DNA of 6,143 nucleotides, taken from positions 1 through 6,143 of the forward strand of contig CAMPGL010000125.1 of assembly GCA_946885435.1 (NCBI GenBank). The letters run 5' to 3'. Below are positions 1-4,508 of this stretch, in pieces. Made by a program: the position numbers and the translations under genes. A model generated the notes under the pieces. That model was not told where the DNA came from and made no database searches. It was given only the letters and a program-made list of their open reading frames with translations. Position 1 is the stretch's first letter. Each line of letters opens with the position of its first letter. Source of the stretch: an uncultured Brevundimonas sp. GTDB lineage: Bacteria > Pseudomonadota > Alphaproteobacteria > Caulobacterales > Caulobacteraceae.

Positions 1-2
1 TG

Positions 3-119
3 ACCCAGGGCGTCCAGTTCGAACGCCGCCTGTTCCACTCCCTCTTCGCCTTCGAGGACCAGAAGGAAGGCATGGGCGCCTTCGTCGAAAAGCGGAAGCC
101 GGAGTTCAAGCACCGCTAG
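3..119 (+). CDS. Enoyl-CoA hydratase/isomerase family protein, C-terminal fragment (5' end outside window)
   Basis: An open frame enters from the left edge and ends at TAG 117-119, giving 38 residues. The tail contains [32 protein letters not shown], the typical C-terminal end of crotonase-fold enoyl-CoA hydratases: a helix with E-R-x-x-F, then the segment D-Q-x-E-G-M-x-A-F-x-E-K-R-x-P-x-F. Such enzymes hydrate 2-trans-enoyl-CoA in fatty-acid beta-oxidation in the cytoplasm. The catalytic glutamates lie upstream of the window and cannot be checked, so substrate is unknown. An enoyl-CoA hydratase gene just upstream of rpsT-dnaA is, from memory, common in alphaproteobacteria, which supports the call. 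Its stop codon interlocks with that of the convergent cyclase gene. Confidence 0.85.
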   Translation, partial: TQGVQFERRLFHSLFAFEDQKEGMGAFVEKRKPEFKHR

Positions 120-769
120 CCCAGGCGCGCGTGCGCCCTGACCGGGAACGACCCCATGCCTCGCACCTTGGGCGGGGCGGCCGTGAAGCGGAAGCCCTCA
201 GCAGGCAGGTCCGCCAGACGGGTCATGTGCTCGACGATCGGGATGCCCGCGCCGAGCAGGACGGAGTGGACCGGGCGCGCGCCGCCCGACACGTCGTCGA
301 TGTTGTAGCTGTCGATCCCGACCAGGGCCGCGCCATCGTCCCTCAGCCGGCAGGCCGCCGCCTCGGTCAGGTGCGGATGGCCTTCGAAATAGGCGTCGGT
401 GCGCCAGTGGCGGTCCCAGCCGGTCAGGACCAGCACCGCCCGGCCGCCGACCTCGACGCCTTCAAAGGCTTCAGGTCCGATCACCCGGCCGCGCTCGCGG
501 ACGTCGACCACCCGGCCCGGCAGGTCGCAGACCCTATCCAGGCCCACGGCCGCCAGATCCTCCCCGTCGGCGTAGCGGTGATAGGGCGTGTCGATATAGG
601 TGCCGGTGTTGGCCACCATCTCGATGCGGCCGATCTGGAACTCGGTGCCGGGGTCGTAGCGCTCGCGGCTATCGACGAAGGACAGATGGTCGCAGATCAG
701 CGGGGCGGGCAGGCCCCTGTAGGTGACCATGCCGCTTTCGATGTCGGGGCTCAGGTCGACGAACCGCAT
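116..769 (-). CDS. Cyclase family protein (kynurenine formamidase-like metal hydrolase fold)
   Basis: This 217-residue protein has the cyclase/KynB fold signature (Pfam Cyclase): an N-terminal V-D-L-S-P, the core motif N54-T-G-T-Y58-I-D60-T-P62-Y-H64, G151-I-D-S-Y-N-I-D-D, H168-S-V-L-L and E180. Family members hydrolyse amide or lactone-type substrates, for example N-formylkynurenine, using metal held by a H-x-G-T-H-x-D motif plus a later His and Glu. Here the two motif histidines are Asn54 and Tyr58, while Asp60, His64, His168 and Glu180 remain. I recall a recognisable subfamily with NTGTY, so this is probably an ancestral variant and not decay, but kynurenine formamidase activity should not be assumed. 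There is no signal peptide, so it is cytoplasmic. A weak AGG (778-780 on the complement) lies 8 bases before the ATG. It is transcribed divergently from rpsT and sits between two genes that are often direct neighbours. Confidence 0.88.
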   Translation of the reverse strand: MRFVDLSPDIESGMVTYRGLPAPLICDHLSFVDSRERYDPGTEFQIGRIEMVANTGTYIDTPYHRYADGEDLAAVGLDRVCDLPGRVVDVRERGRVIGPEAFEGVEVGGRAVLVLTGWDRHWRTDAYFEGHPHLTEAAACRLRDDGAALVGIDSYNIDDVSGGARPVHSVLLGAGIPIVEHMTRLADLPAEGFRFTAAPPKVRGMGSFPVRAHARLG

Positions 770-817
770 CCGGCAAGCCTAGCCGTGCGGACGGGCCGCG
801 CAACACCGGCGGGCGCG

Positions 818-846
818 TTGACCGCCCCGGGCCTTTCGGCTATAGG
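818..846 (+). promoter_or_regulatory. Candidate housekeeping-sigma promoter for rpsT
   Basis: TTGACC at 818-823 and TATAGG at 841-846 are separated by exactly 17 bases. The -10 region reads GCTATAGG from 839, matching six of eight positions of the Caulobacter RpoD -10 element (GCTANAWC) as I recall it. Transcription would start near 852-854, giving a leader of about 60 bases before the S20 start codon. No other promoter-like pair this good is seen in the 145-base gap. Confidence 0.7.
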
Positions 847-868
847 CCCGCCCTCCTGAGATTTCTCA

Positions 869-890
869 CGCCGCGGGTCCGCTCGCGGCG
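869..890 (+). promoter_or_regulatory. Hairpin in the rpsT mRNA leader
   Basis: CGCCGCG (869-875) and CGCGGCG (884-890) form a perfect 7-base-pair stem with an 8-base loop. It lies between the predicted transcription start and the S20 start codon, and is followed by the pyrimidine-rich TCTTCGTTC. It might stabilise the leader or take part in feedback control of S20 synthesis, but the sequence alone does not show which. It is not a classical terminator because the T-run is interrupted. Confidence 0.45.
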
Positions 891-914
891 TCTTCGTTCG
901 AGGTTCGACGACAC

Positions 915-1184
915 ATGGCCAACAACCCCGGCGCCAAGAAGGCGATCCGCAAGATCGAGGCGCGCACCGAGGTCAACCGCAACCGCCGCTCGCGCGTGCG
1001 CACCTTCCTGCGGCGCTTCGAAGAGGCGATCGCCAAGGGCGACGCCGGCGCCGCCAAGACGGCTTTTGGCGAGGCTCAGTCCGAGGTCATGCGCGCCGTT
1101 TCCAAGGGCGTGATCCACAAGAACACCGGCTCGCGCAAAGTGTCGCGCCTGGCCGCCCGGCTGAAGAAGCTGGCGGCTGCCTGA
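915..1184 (+). CDS. rpsT: 30S ribosomal protein S20
   Basis: The 89-residue product matches bacterial S20 in length and composition. It has the basic N-terminal segment [13 protein letters not shown], the R-N-R-R-x-R-S/V-R-x-x helix, and the C-terminal V-x-K-G-x-I-H-K-N-T-x-x-R-K-x-S-R-L segment. S20 is a primary binding protein of 16S rRNA in the small subunit body, made of long helices. The start at 915 is set by the conserved MAN N-terminus, with a GAGG ribosome-binding site at 900-903. It has its own promoter upstream and a strong intrinsic terminator downstream, so it looks like a single-gene transcript. dnaA follows on the same strand, as is usual in alphaproteobacteria. Confidence 0.98.
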   Translation: MANNPGAKKAIRKIEARTEVNRNRRSRVRTFLRRFEEAIAKGDAGAAKTAFGEAQSEVMRAVSKGVIHKNTGSRKVSRLAARLKKLAAA

Positions 1185-1217
1185 TAGCCGACATAACGTC
1201 GAAACATCAGTAAATTC

Positions 1218-1251
1218 AACGCCGAGCGAGGACGCCCTCGCTCGGCGTTTT
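1218..1251 (+). terminator. Intrinsic terminator of rpsT
   Basis: CGCCGAGCGAGG (1220-1231) pairs perfectly with CCTCGCTCGGCG (1236-1247) around the 4-base loop ACGC, a 12-base-pair stem. A-A at 1218-1219 can pair with the first two T of the TTTT run at 1248-1251. It begins 35 bases after the rpsT stop codon and should isolate rpsT transcription from dnaA. Confidence 0.92.
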
Positions 1252-1257
1252 GCTGTG

Positions 1258-1266
1258 TGCGGATAA
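1258..1266 (-). promoter_or_regulatory. Candidate DnaA box
   Basis: The + strand reads TGCGGATAA, so the complement is TTATCCGCA, one mismatch from the DnaA-box consensus TTATCCACA. It lies between the rpsT terminator and the candidate dnaA promoter, about 120 bases upstream of the -35. It could serve dnaA autoregulation. A second TTATCC core at 1352-1357 on the + strand matches only six of nine positions. Single near-matches are common enough that binding is not assured. Confidence 0.45.
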
Positions 1267-1278
1267 GTTGAACCTTCC

Positions 1279-1294
1279 CCTGCGGCAGGTTTTT
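1279..1294 (+). terminator. Possible secondary terminator-like hairpin
   Basis: CCTG (1279-1282) pairs with CAGG (1286-1289) around CGG, followed by TTTTT (1290-1294). The stem is only four base pairs, so alone it would be weak. It may back up the strong terminator about 30 bases upstream, or be chance. Confidence 0.25.
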
Positions 1295-1339
1295 CTGGGC
1301 AACCCACCCCGATTTCCGAAGCCTCCCAACGGCTTTCGC

Positions 1340-1344
1340 GAGTC
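1340..1344. promoter_or_regulatory. GANTC site (CcrM-type methylation) upstream of dnaA
   Basis: GAGTC lies about 40 bases upstream of the candidate dnaA -35 element. In Caulobacter the CcrM methyltransferase methylates GANTC, and the methylation state of the dnaA promoter is reported to influence dnaA transcription. Placement here fits that scheme. The site is seen directly; its methylation and role are inferred. Confidence 0.6.
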
Positions 1345-1371
1345 AACGAATTTATCCGTCGACAGGCGAAC

Positions 1372-1376
1372 GAATC
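1372..1376. promoter_or_regulatory. GANTC site (CcrM-type methylation) adjacent to dnaA -35
   Basis: GAATC ends four bases before the candidate -35 hexamer TTGACC (1381-1386), 32 bases (about three helical turns) from the GAGTC site upstream. Two GANTC sites in about 40 bases is notable because I count only five in the whole window. Close contact with the -35 would suit methylation-sensitive transcription of dnaA. Confidence 0.65.
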
Positions 1377-1380
1377 ATCG

Positions 1381-1407
1381 TTGACCACGCCCGACGGGCG
1401 ATTAACT
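1381..1407 (+). promoter_or_regulatory. Candidate dnaA promoter
   Basis: TTGACC (1381-1386) matches the -35 consensus in five of six positions. The -10 is poor: TTAACT at 1402-1407 with a 15-base spacer, or GCGATTAA at 1398-1405 as a partial match to the Caulobacter-type element. If used, transcription starts near 1412-1416 and leaves a leader of about 150 bases, similar in scale to the long dnaA leader reported for Caulobacter. The weak -10 suggests an activated or regulated promoter, or that the real one lies elsewhere. Confidence 0.4.
1388..1400. repeat. Short perfect palindrome within the candidate dnaA promoter
   Basis: CGCCCG (1388-1393), A, CGGGCG (1395-1400) is a perfect inverted repeat that falls between the candidate -35 and -10 elements. 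It could be an operator half-site pair or simply a GC-rich coincidence. No known regulator motif is recognised. Confidence 0.35.
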
Positions 1408-1507
1408 TGGTCGGCCTTGGCCCCCTGTTCCGGCGTGAACGAGGGGCGGCGCGGGGGGCTCTCGCGTCCGGGTCAAGAGGTCAGAATAGCGAAGCGTTTC
1501 AACCCGC

Positions 1508-1515
1508 GAGGAGGT
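1508..1515 (+). promoter_or_regulatory. Orphan Shine-Dalgarno sequence in the dnaA leader
   Basis: GAGGAGGT is the best anti-16S match in this region, yet no ATG, GTG or TTG follows within the next 15 bases. It lies 51 bases upstream of the chosen dnaA start. It can fold into a small hairpin (GGAG 1510-1513 with CTCC 1519-1522). It may act as a ribosome standby site, or be chance. Confidence 0.4.
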
Positions 1516-1555
1516 CATCTCCCGGGGGCCGAGAAAACGCGCGCCGGAGTTGAGC

Positions 1556-1560
1556 GGGGG
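1556..1560 (+). promoter_or_regulatory. Ribosome-binding site deciding the dnaA start
   Basis: GGGGG sits six bases before ATG 1567, close to ideal spacing. Alternatives are TTG 1564, which is too close, and ATG 1588, which has GGGGAG at 1572-1577 with a longer ten-base spacing. The spacing favours 1567, but 1588 would also retain the conserved domain I. Confidence 0.5.
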
Positions 1561-1566
1561 TAGTTG

Positions 1567-2985
1567 ATGCTGGGGAGCCGGGCCGAGATGCCGAACACGC
1601 AGCCGGAAGATGTCTGGGGCCAGGTTTCGCGCGCGCTTCGCGCCGAGCTGGGTGAGGGCGCCTTCAGCTCCTACGTGGAGCCCGCGCGCCTGCGTCCCGG
1701 TACGGCCGGAGCCCTGTTCCTGGTGACTCCTACCGCCTACGCCCGCGACTGGCTGAAGAAGAACGCCATGGGCCGGATCAACGAGCTGTGGCGTGCCTAC
1801 GACGGCGAGCGCCGCTGCCTCGAGGCTCGCGCCCGCGCCGAGTACGAGGCCGAGTTCCCGAACGCCGAGACGCACTCGGCCACCATCATCCCGATGTCGC
1901 CGCGCCCGACGGTCGCCGCCGTCACCGACGGTCCCCGCGCCATCCGCGCCGCCGGCCTGCAGGAGCGCCTGACCTTCGAGACCTTCGTGCCGGGCCGCGG
2001 AAACGAGTTCGCCTTCGCCGTGGCGCGCCAGATCGCGTCCTGGGCGGACGGCCATTTCAACCCGGTCTTCTTCTGCGGCCCCTATGGCTACGGCAAGACC
2101 CACCTGCTGAACGCCATGGCCTGGGAGGCCCAGCGCCTGCGCCCCGACGCCAAGGTCATCTACCTGACCGCCGAGCGCTTCCTGTCGGGCTTCGTGCGCG
2201 CCATCCAGGACAAGTCGACCGCAGCCTTCAAGGACGAGCTGCGCAGCGCCGACCTGCTGCTGCTCGACGACGTCCACTTCATCGGCGGCAAGCAGACCAC
2301 CCAGGAAGAGCTGTTCCACACCCTCACCTGCCTGCTTGAGGAAGGCCGCCGCGTGGTGCTGGCCGCTGACCGGCCGCCGTCGGCCCTGTCGGAGGTGGAG
2401 CCGCGCCTGCGCAGCCACCTGGCCGCAGGCCTGACCTGCCCGGTCGAGGCCGCCGACCGCGACCTCAAGCTGGCCGTGCTGGAGAAGAAGCTGGAGGCCC
2501 TGGCCTCGCTCAACCTCGTCCAGGGCCGCGCCCGTCCCGAGGTCCTGTCGCACCTGATCGACCGCACGCCCGGCTCCATCCGCGAGCTGGAAGGCGGGCT
2601 GAACACCCTGGCCGCCGCCGCCGGCCAGCGCATATCCAGCCTGACGGTGGACGAGGTGCAGAGCCTGCTGTCGGCTGGTTTCCGCGCCAGTGAGCGCCGC
2701 ATCACCGTCGACGAGATCCAGAAGGTCACCGCCGACCATTTCGGCCTCAAGCAGGCCGACCTGCTGTCGCCGCGCCGCACCCGTCAGGTCGCCCGGCCGC
2801 GTCAGGTCGGCATGTACCTGTGCAAGCAGCTGACCACCCGCTCCTACCCCGACATCGGCCGCCGCTTCGGCGGACGCGACCACACCACCGTCCTGCACGG
2901 CGTGCGCCGCATCGAGGAGCTGATCGGCCAGGACGAACAGATCGCCCGCGACGTCGAGGCCCTGATCCGCAAGCTGCGGGGCTAG
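1567..2985 (+). CDS. dnaA: Chromosomal replication initiator protein DnaA
   Basis: From ATG 1567 the product has 472 residues. All four DnaA domains are visible: domain I (about 15-80, with the V-W-x-x-V...A-F-x-S-Y/W-V pattern), a short linker (about 85-128), the AAA+ domain III (about 130-355) and the DNA-binding domain IV (about 378-472). Walker A is GPYGYGKTH (171-179), Walker B LLLLDDVHF (230-238), sensor 2 G-S-I-R-E-L-E-G (Arg339), and the DnaA signature is GGRDHTTVLH (435-444) following A-R-P-R-Q. DnaA-ATP binds DnaA boxes at the origin and melts it; it also acts as a transcription regulator in Caulobacterales. The Walker A Pro-Tyr-Gly-Tyr form and overall wording resemble Caulobacter DnaA. 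The position aligned with the E. coli arginine finger is His284. Its stop interlocks with that of convergent gluQRS. Promoter, methylation sites and a long leader upstream suggest transcriptional and translational control. Confidence 0.98.
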   Translation: MLGSRAEMPNTQPEDVWGQVSRALRAELGEGAFSSYVEPARLRPGTAGALFLVTPTAYARDWLKKNAMGRINELWRAYDGERRCLEARARAEYEAEFPNAETHSATIIPMSPRPTVAAVTDGPRAIRAAGLQERLTFETFVPGRGNEFAFAVARQIASWADGHFNPVFFCGPYGYGKTHLLNAMAWEAQRLRPDAKVIYLTAERFLSGFVRAIQDKSTAAFKDELRSADLLLLDDVHFIGGKQTTQEELFHTLTCLLEEGRRVVLAADRPPSALSEVEPRLRSHLAAGLTCPVEAADRDLKLAVLEKKLEALASLNLVQGRARPEVLSHLIDRTPGSIRELEGGLNTLAAAAGQRISSLTVDEVQSLLSAGFRASERRITVDEIQKVTADHFGLKQADLLSPRRTRQVARPRQVGMYLCKQLTTRSYPDIGRRFGGRDHTTVLHGVRRIEELIGQDEQIARDVEALIRKLRG

Positions 2986-3827
2986 AAACCGAGCTCGGCC
3001 TTGAGCGCCCCGGCGCTGAGGCCGCCGTCTCGCAGCGCCTTCAGAGAGGTCGAGCCGTCGCGCTTGGCCAGCCGCCGGCCCGTCTCATCCAGCACGAGCC
3101 CGTGGTGACGGTAAATCGGCGTCGGCAGGTCGAGCAGCGCCTGCAGCACCCGCTGGACCGAGGTCAGCTCCGCCAGATCCTCACCGCGGATGACATGGGT
3201 GATCTCCTGGCGCGCGTCATCGACGACCGAGGCGATGACATAGCCCGCGCCAATGTCCTTCCTGCCCACCACCATGTCGCCGAGCTTTTCGGGCGTGGCG
3301 TGGCGCAGTCCGGGGTGCGCGCTCTCCTCCGTCCAGGTTAGCCCCGCGAAGCCGCCCAGCCGCCCACGCGCAGCCGTCAGCGACAGCCGCCATGCGAAGG
3401 GTCGCCCCTCGGCCAGCAGGGCGGCCTCCTCGGCCTTGGGGATGGGGCCGCCGGCGAAGGCCTGGGCGTCCTTCGGATCGCCCGCGTTCGGGGCTACCCC
3501 AGCCAGCGCCATCAATTCTTTCCTCGTGCGGAAACAGCGGTAGAGCACCCCCATCTCGCGCAGCCGCCCGATGGCGGCCTCATAGTCCGGCCGATGTTCC
3601 GACTGGCGCAGCACCGGCGTCTCCCACTCGATCCCGAGCCACGCCAGGTCGTCATAAGTTCCGGCCTCGAACTCGGGCCGACAGCGGGTGAAGTCGGTGT
3701 CCTCGATCCGCAGCACGAACCGCCCGCCTGCCGCCTGCGCGGCATGGAAGGCGACCAGGGCCGAATAGGCGTGGCCCTTGTGCAGCCAGCCGGTCGGTGA
3801 CGGCGCGAAGCGGGTGGCGAAGGCCAT
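2982..3827 (-). CDS. gluQRS: Glutamyl-queuosine tRNA(Asp) synthetase (GluQRS)
   Basis: This 281-residue protein resembles the catalytic core of glutamyl-tRNA synthetase but lacks the anticodon-binding domain, the hallmark of GluQRS. It attaches glutamate to queuosine at position 34 of tRNA-Asp. Class I motifs are present: R-F-A-P-S-P-T-G (6-13) with the HIGH-like HKGH (16-19), L-R-I-E-D-T-D (39-45), and the KMSKS-like A-K-R-D-G-S (254-259). The zinc-site pattern known from the E. coli enzyme (C-x-C, then Y-x3-C) is mostly gone: only Cys98 remains of it. The start at ATG 3827 is chosen because the class I fold begins a few residues later; the frame stays open far upstream, but that stretch is antisense to the glycosylase gene. 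Divergent from the glycosylase with 24 bases between starts, and convergent with dnaA with interlocked stops. Confidence 0.93.
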   Translation of the reverse strand: MAFATRFAPSPTGWLHKGHAYSALVAFHAAQAAGGRFVLRIEDTDFTRCRPEFEAGTYDDLAWLGIEWETPVLRQSEHRPDYEAAIGRLREMGVLYRCFRTRKELMALAGVAPNAGDPKDAQAFAGGPIPKAEEAALLAEGRPFAWRLSLTAARGRLGGFAGLTWTEESAHPGLRHATPEKLGDMVVGRKDIGAGYVIASVVDDARQEITHVIRGEDLAELTSVQRVLQALLDLPTPIYRHHGLVLDETGRRLAKRDGSTSLKALRDGGLSAGALKAELGF

Positions 3828-3851
3828 GGCCGCTGGATACACCGCTGTCCC

Positions 3852-4508
3852 ATGATCGTCGCCCCGTCCGATGAGGTCCTGGCCCGGCTCCGTGCTGCCC
3901 TCGCCGCGCGCGACGAGGGCCTGGCCCGTGCGCACGCAGCGGCGCCGGCCATCTCTTGGCGACGACGCGAGAACGGCTTTCCCGGCCTGATCTGGATGAT
4001 CGTCGGCCAGCAGGTCTCCACGGCGTCCGCCGCCGCCATCTGGGGGCGCGTGGAAGCGGACCTGGGCGTGGTCACGCCGGAGACGGTGCTGGCGCGCGAC
4101 GTCGAAGGGATGCGGGAGCTCGGCCTGTCCCTGCCCAAGGCGCGGTATGCAGTGGCCCTCGCCGAGTCCCAGGCTTCCGGGGCGGTGGATCTGGACGCTC
4201 TGGGCGGTCTGTCGGACGCCGAGGCGTCGGAGGTGCTGCTGTCGCTGAAGGGGATCGGCCGCTGGACCGCCGAGACCTATCTGATGTTCTGCGAAGGCCG
4301 CATCGACGTCTTCCCGGGCGGTGACATCGCGCTTCAGGAAGCGATGCGCTGGGCCGACCGGCTCGATCGCCGGCCCAGCCAGGACGAGGCCTACGCCCGC
4401 GCCGAGGCCTGGGGGCCGCACCGCTCGGTGGCGGCGCATCTGCTGTGGGCGTGGTACGGAGCGGTGCGCCGGGGCGAGACGCCCCATCCGCTGAGGGACA
4501 CCGCATGA
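3852..4508 (+). CDS. DNA-3-methyladenine glycosylase, AlkA-type HhH-GPD protein
   Basis: The 218-residue product has the helix-hairpin-helix GPD fold of base-excision glycosylases. G-L-I-W-M-I-V-G-Q-Q-V-S (45-56) is the typical N-terminal half of the fold. The HhH is L-K-G-I-G-R-W-T-A-E-T-Y (132-143), and the catalytic Asp is in F-P-G-G-D158-I-A-L. It probably removes alkylated purines such as 3-methyladenine, leaving an abasic site. It is shorter than E. coli AlkA because the N-terminal TBP-like domain is absent, as in many family members of about 200-220 residues. ATG 3852 has no clear Shine-Dalgarno sequence (upstream is GGATACACCGCTGTCCC), so translation may be leaderless or weak. Its stop overlaps the next start as ATGA (4505-4508), indicating a two-gene operon with the TRIC-family gene. 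I do not see an Ada-type binding context. Confidence 0.92.
   Translation: MIVAPSDEVLARLRAALAARDEGLARAHAAAPAISWRRRENGFPGLIWMIVGQQVSTASAAAIWGRVEADLGVVTPETVLARDVEGMRELGLSLPKARYAVALAESQASGAVDLDALGGLSDAEASEVLLSLKGIGRWTAETYLMFCEGRIDVFPGGDIALQEAMRWADRLDRRPSQDEAYARAEAWGPHRSVAAHLLWAWYGAVRRGETPHPLRDTA
4493..4498 (+). promoter_or_regulatory. Ribosome-binding site deciding the TRIC-family start
   Basis: GAGGGA lies six bases before ATG 4505, inside the end of the glycosylase gene. It fixes the start at 4505 and not at an in-frame codon at 4445 further upstream, which would add an unrelated basic segment. Confidence 0.75.

Larger units (their letters stand above)
1185..1566 (+). other. rpsT-dnaA intergenic region and dnaA leader (382 bases)
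   Basis: This is the only long gene-free stretch in the window. It begins with an AT-richer patch (1190-1219), then the rpsT terminator (1218-1251), a near-consensus DnaA box (1258-1266), a possible small second terminator (1279-1294), two GANTC sites (1340-1344, 1372-1376), a candidate dnaA promoter (1381-1407), a perfect short palindrome (1388-1400), and a leader with several G-tracts and an orphan Shine-Dalgarno sequence (1508-1515). An open frame runs from TTG 1381 to TAG 1561-1563 in phase with dnaA, but it resembles no known protein and is best read as untranslated leader. I see no cluster of DnaA boxes or AT-rich unwinding element that would make this the replication origin. Confidence 0.8.

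Noticed and set aside
122..140. Hairpin at the cyclase 3' end as an intrinsic terminator
   Set aside because: A GGCGC/GCGCC stem exists, but no T-run follows on either strand and the bases are coding.
131..859. 242-codon frame on the + strand opposite the cyclase gene
   Set aside because: It is the antisense shadow of the cyclase gene and resembles no protein family.
1443..1472. G-quadruplex in the dnaA leader
   Set aside because: The G-tracts are too unevenly spaced to give four runs of three with short loops.
1381..1563. 60-codon frame directly upstream of and in phase with dnaA
   Set aside because: It starts at a TTG inside the candidate -35, has no ribosome-binding site and no recognisable sequence; the in-frame TAG at 1561-1563 excludes it as a longer DnaA N-terminus.
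1185..1566. Chromosome replication origin next to dnaA
   Set aside because: Only one good DnaA-box match and no clustered boxes or AT-rich unwinding element are seen; in Caulobacter the origin lies elsewhere near hemE.
1402..2898. 498-codon open frame on the complement strand through dnaA
   Set aside because: It is antisense to a clear DnaA and is kept open by high-GC codon bias; the translation is low-complexity Gly/Ala/Gln/Arg-rich with no family signature.
2989..2998. CCGAGCTCGG palindrome just after the dnaA stop as a terminator
   Set aside because: The stem with a workable loop is only three base pairs, there is no T-run, and the bases encode the conserved end of GluQRS.
3828..4487. 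N-terminal extension of the gluQRS frame to 501 residues
   Set aside because: The extra 220 codons are antisense to the glycosylase gene and unlike any known domain, and the class I synthetase fold begins right after ATG 3827.
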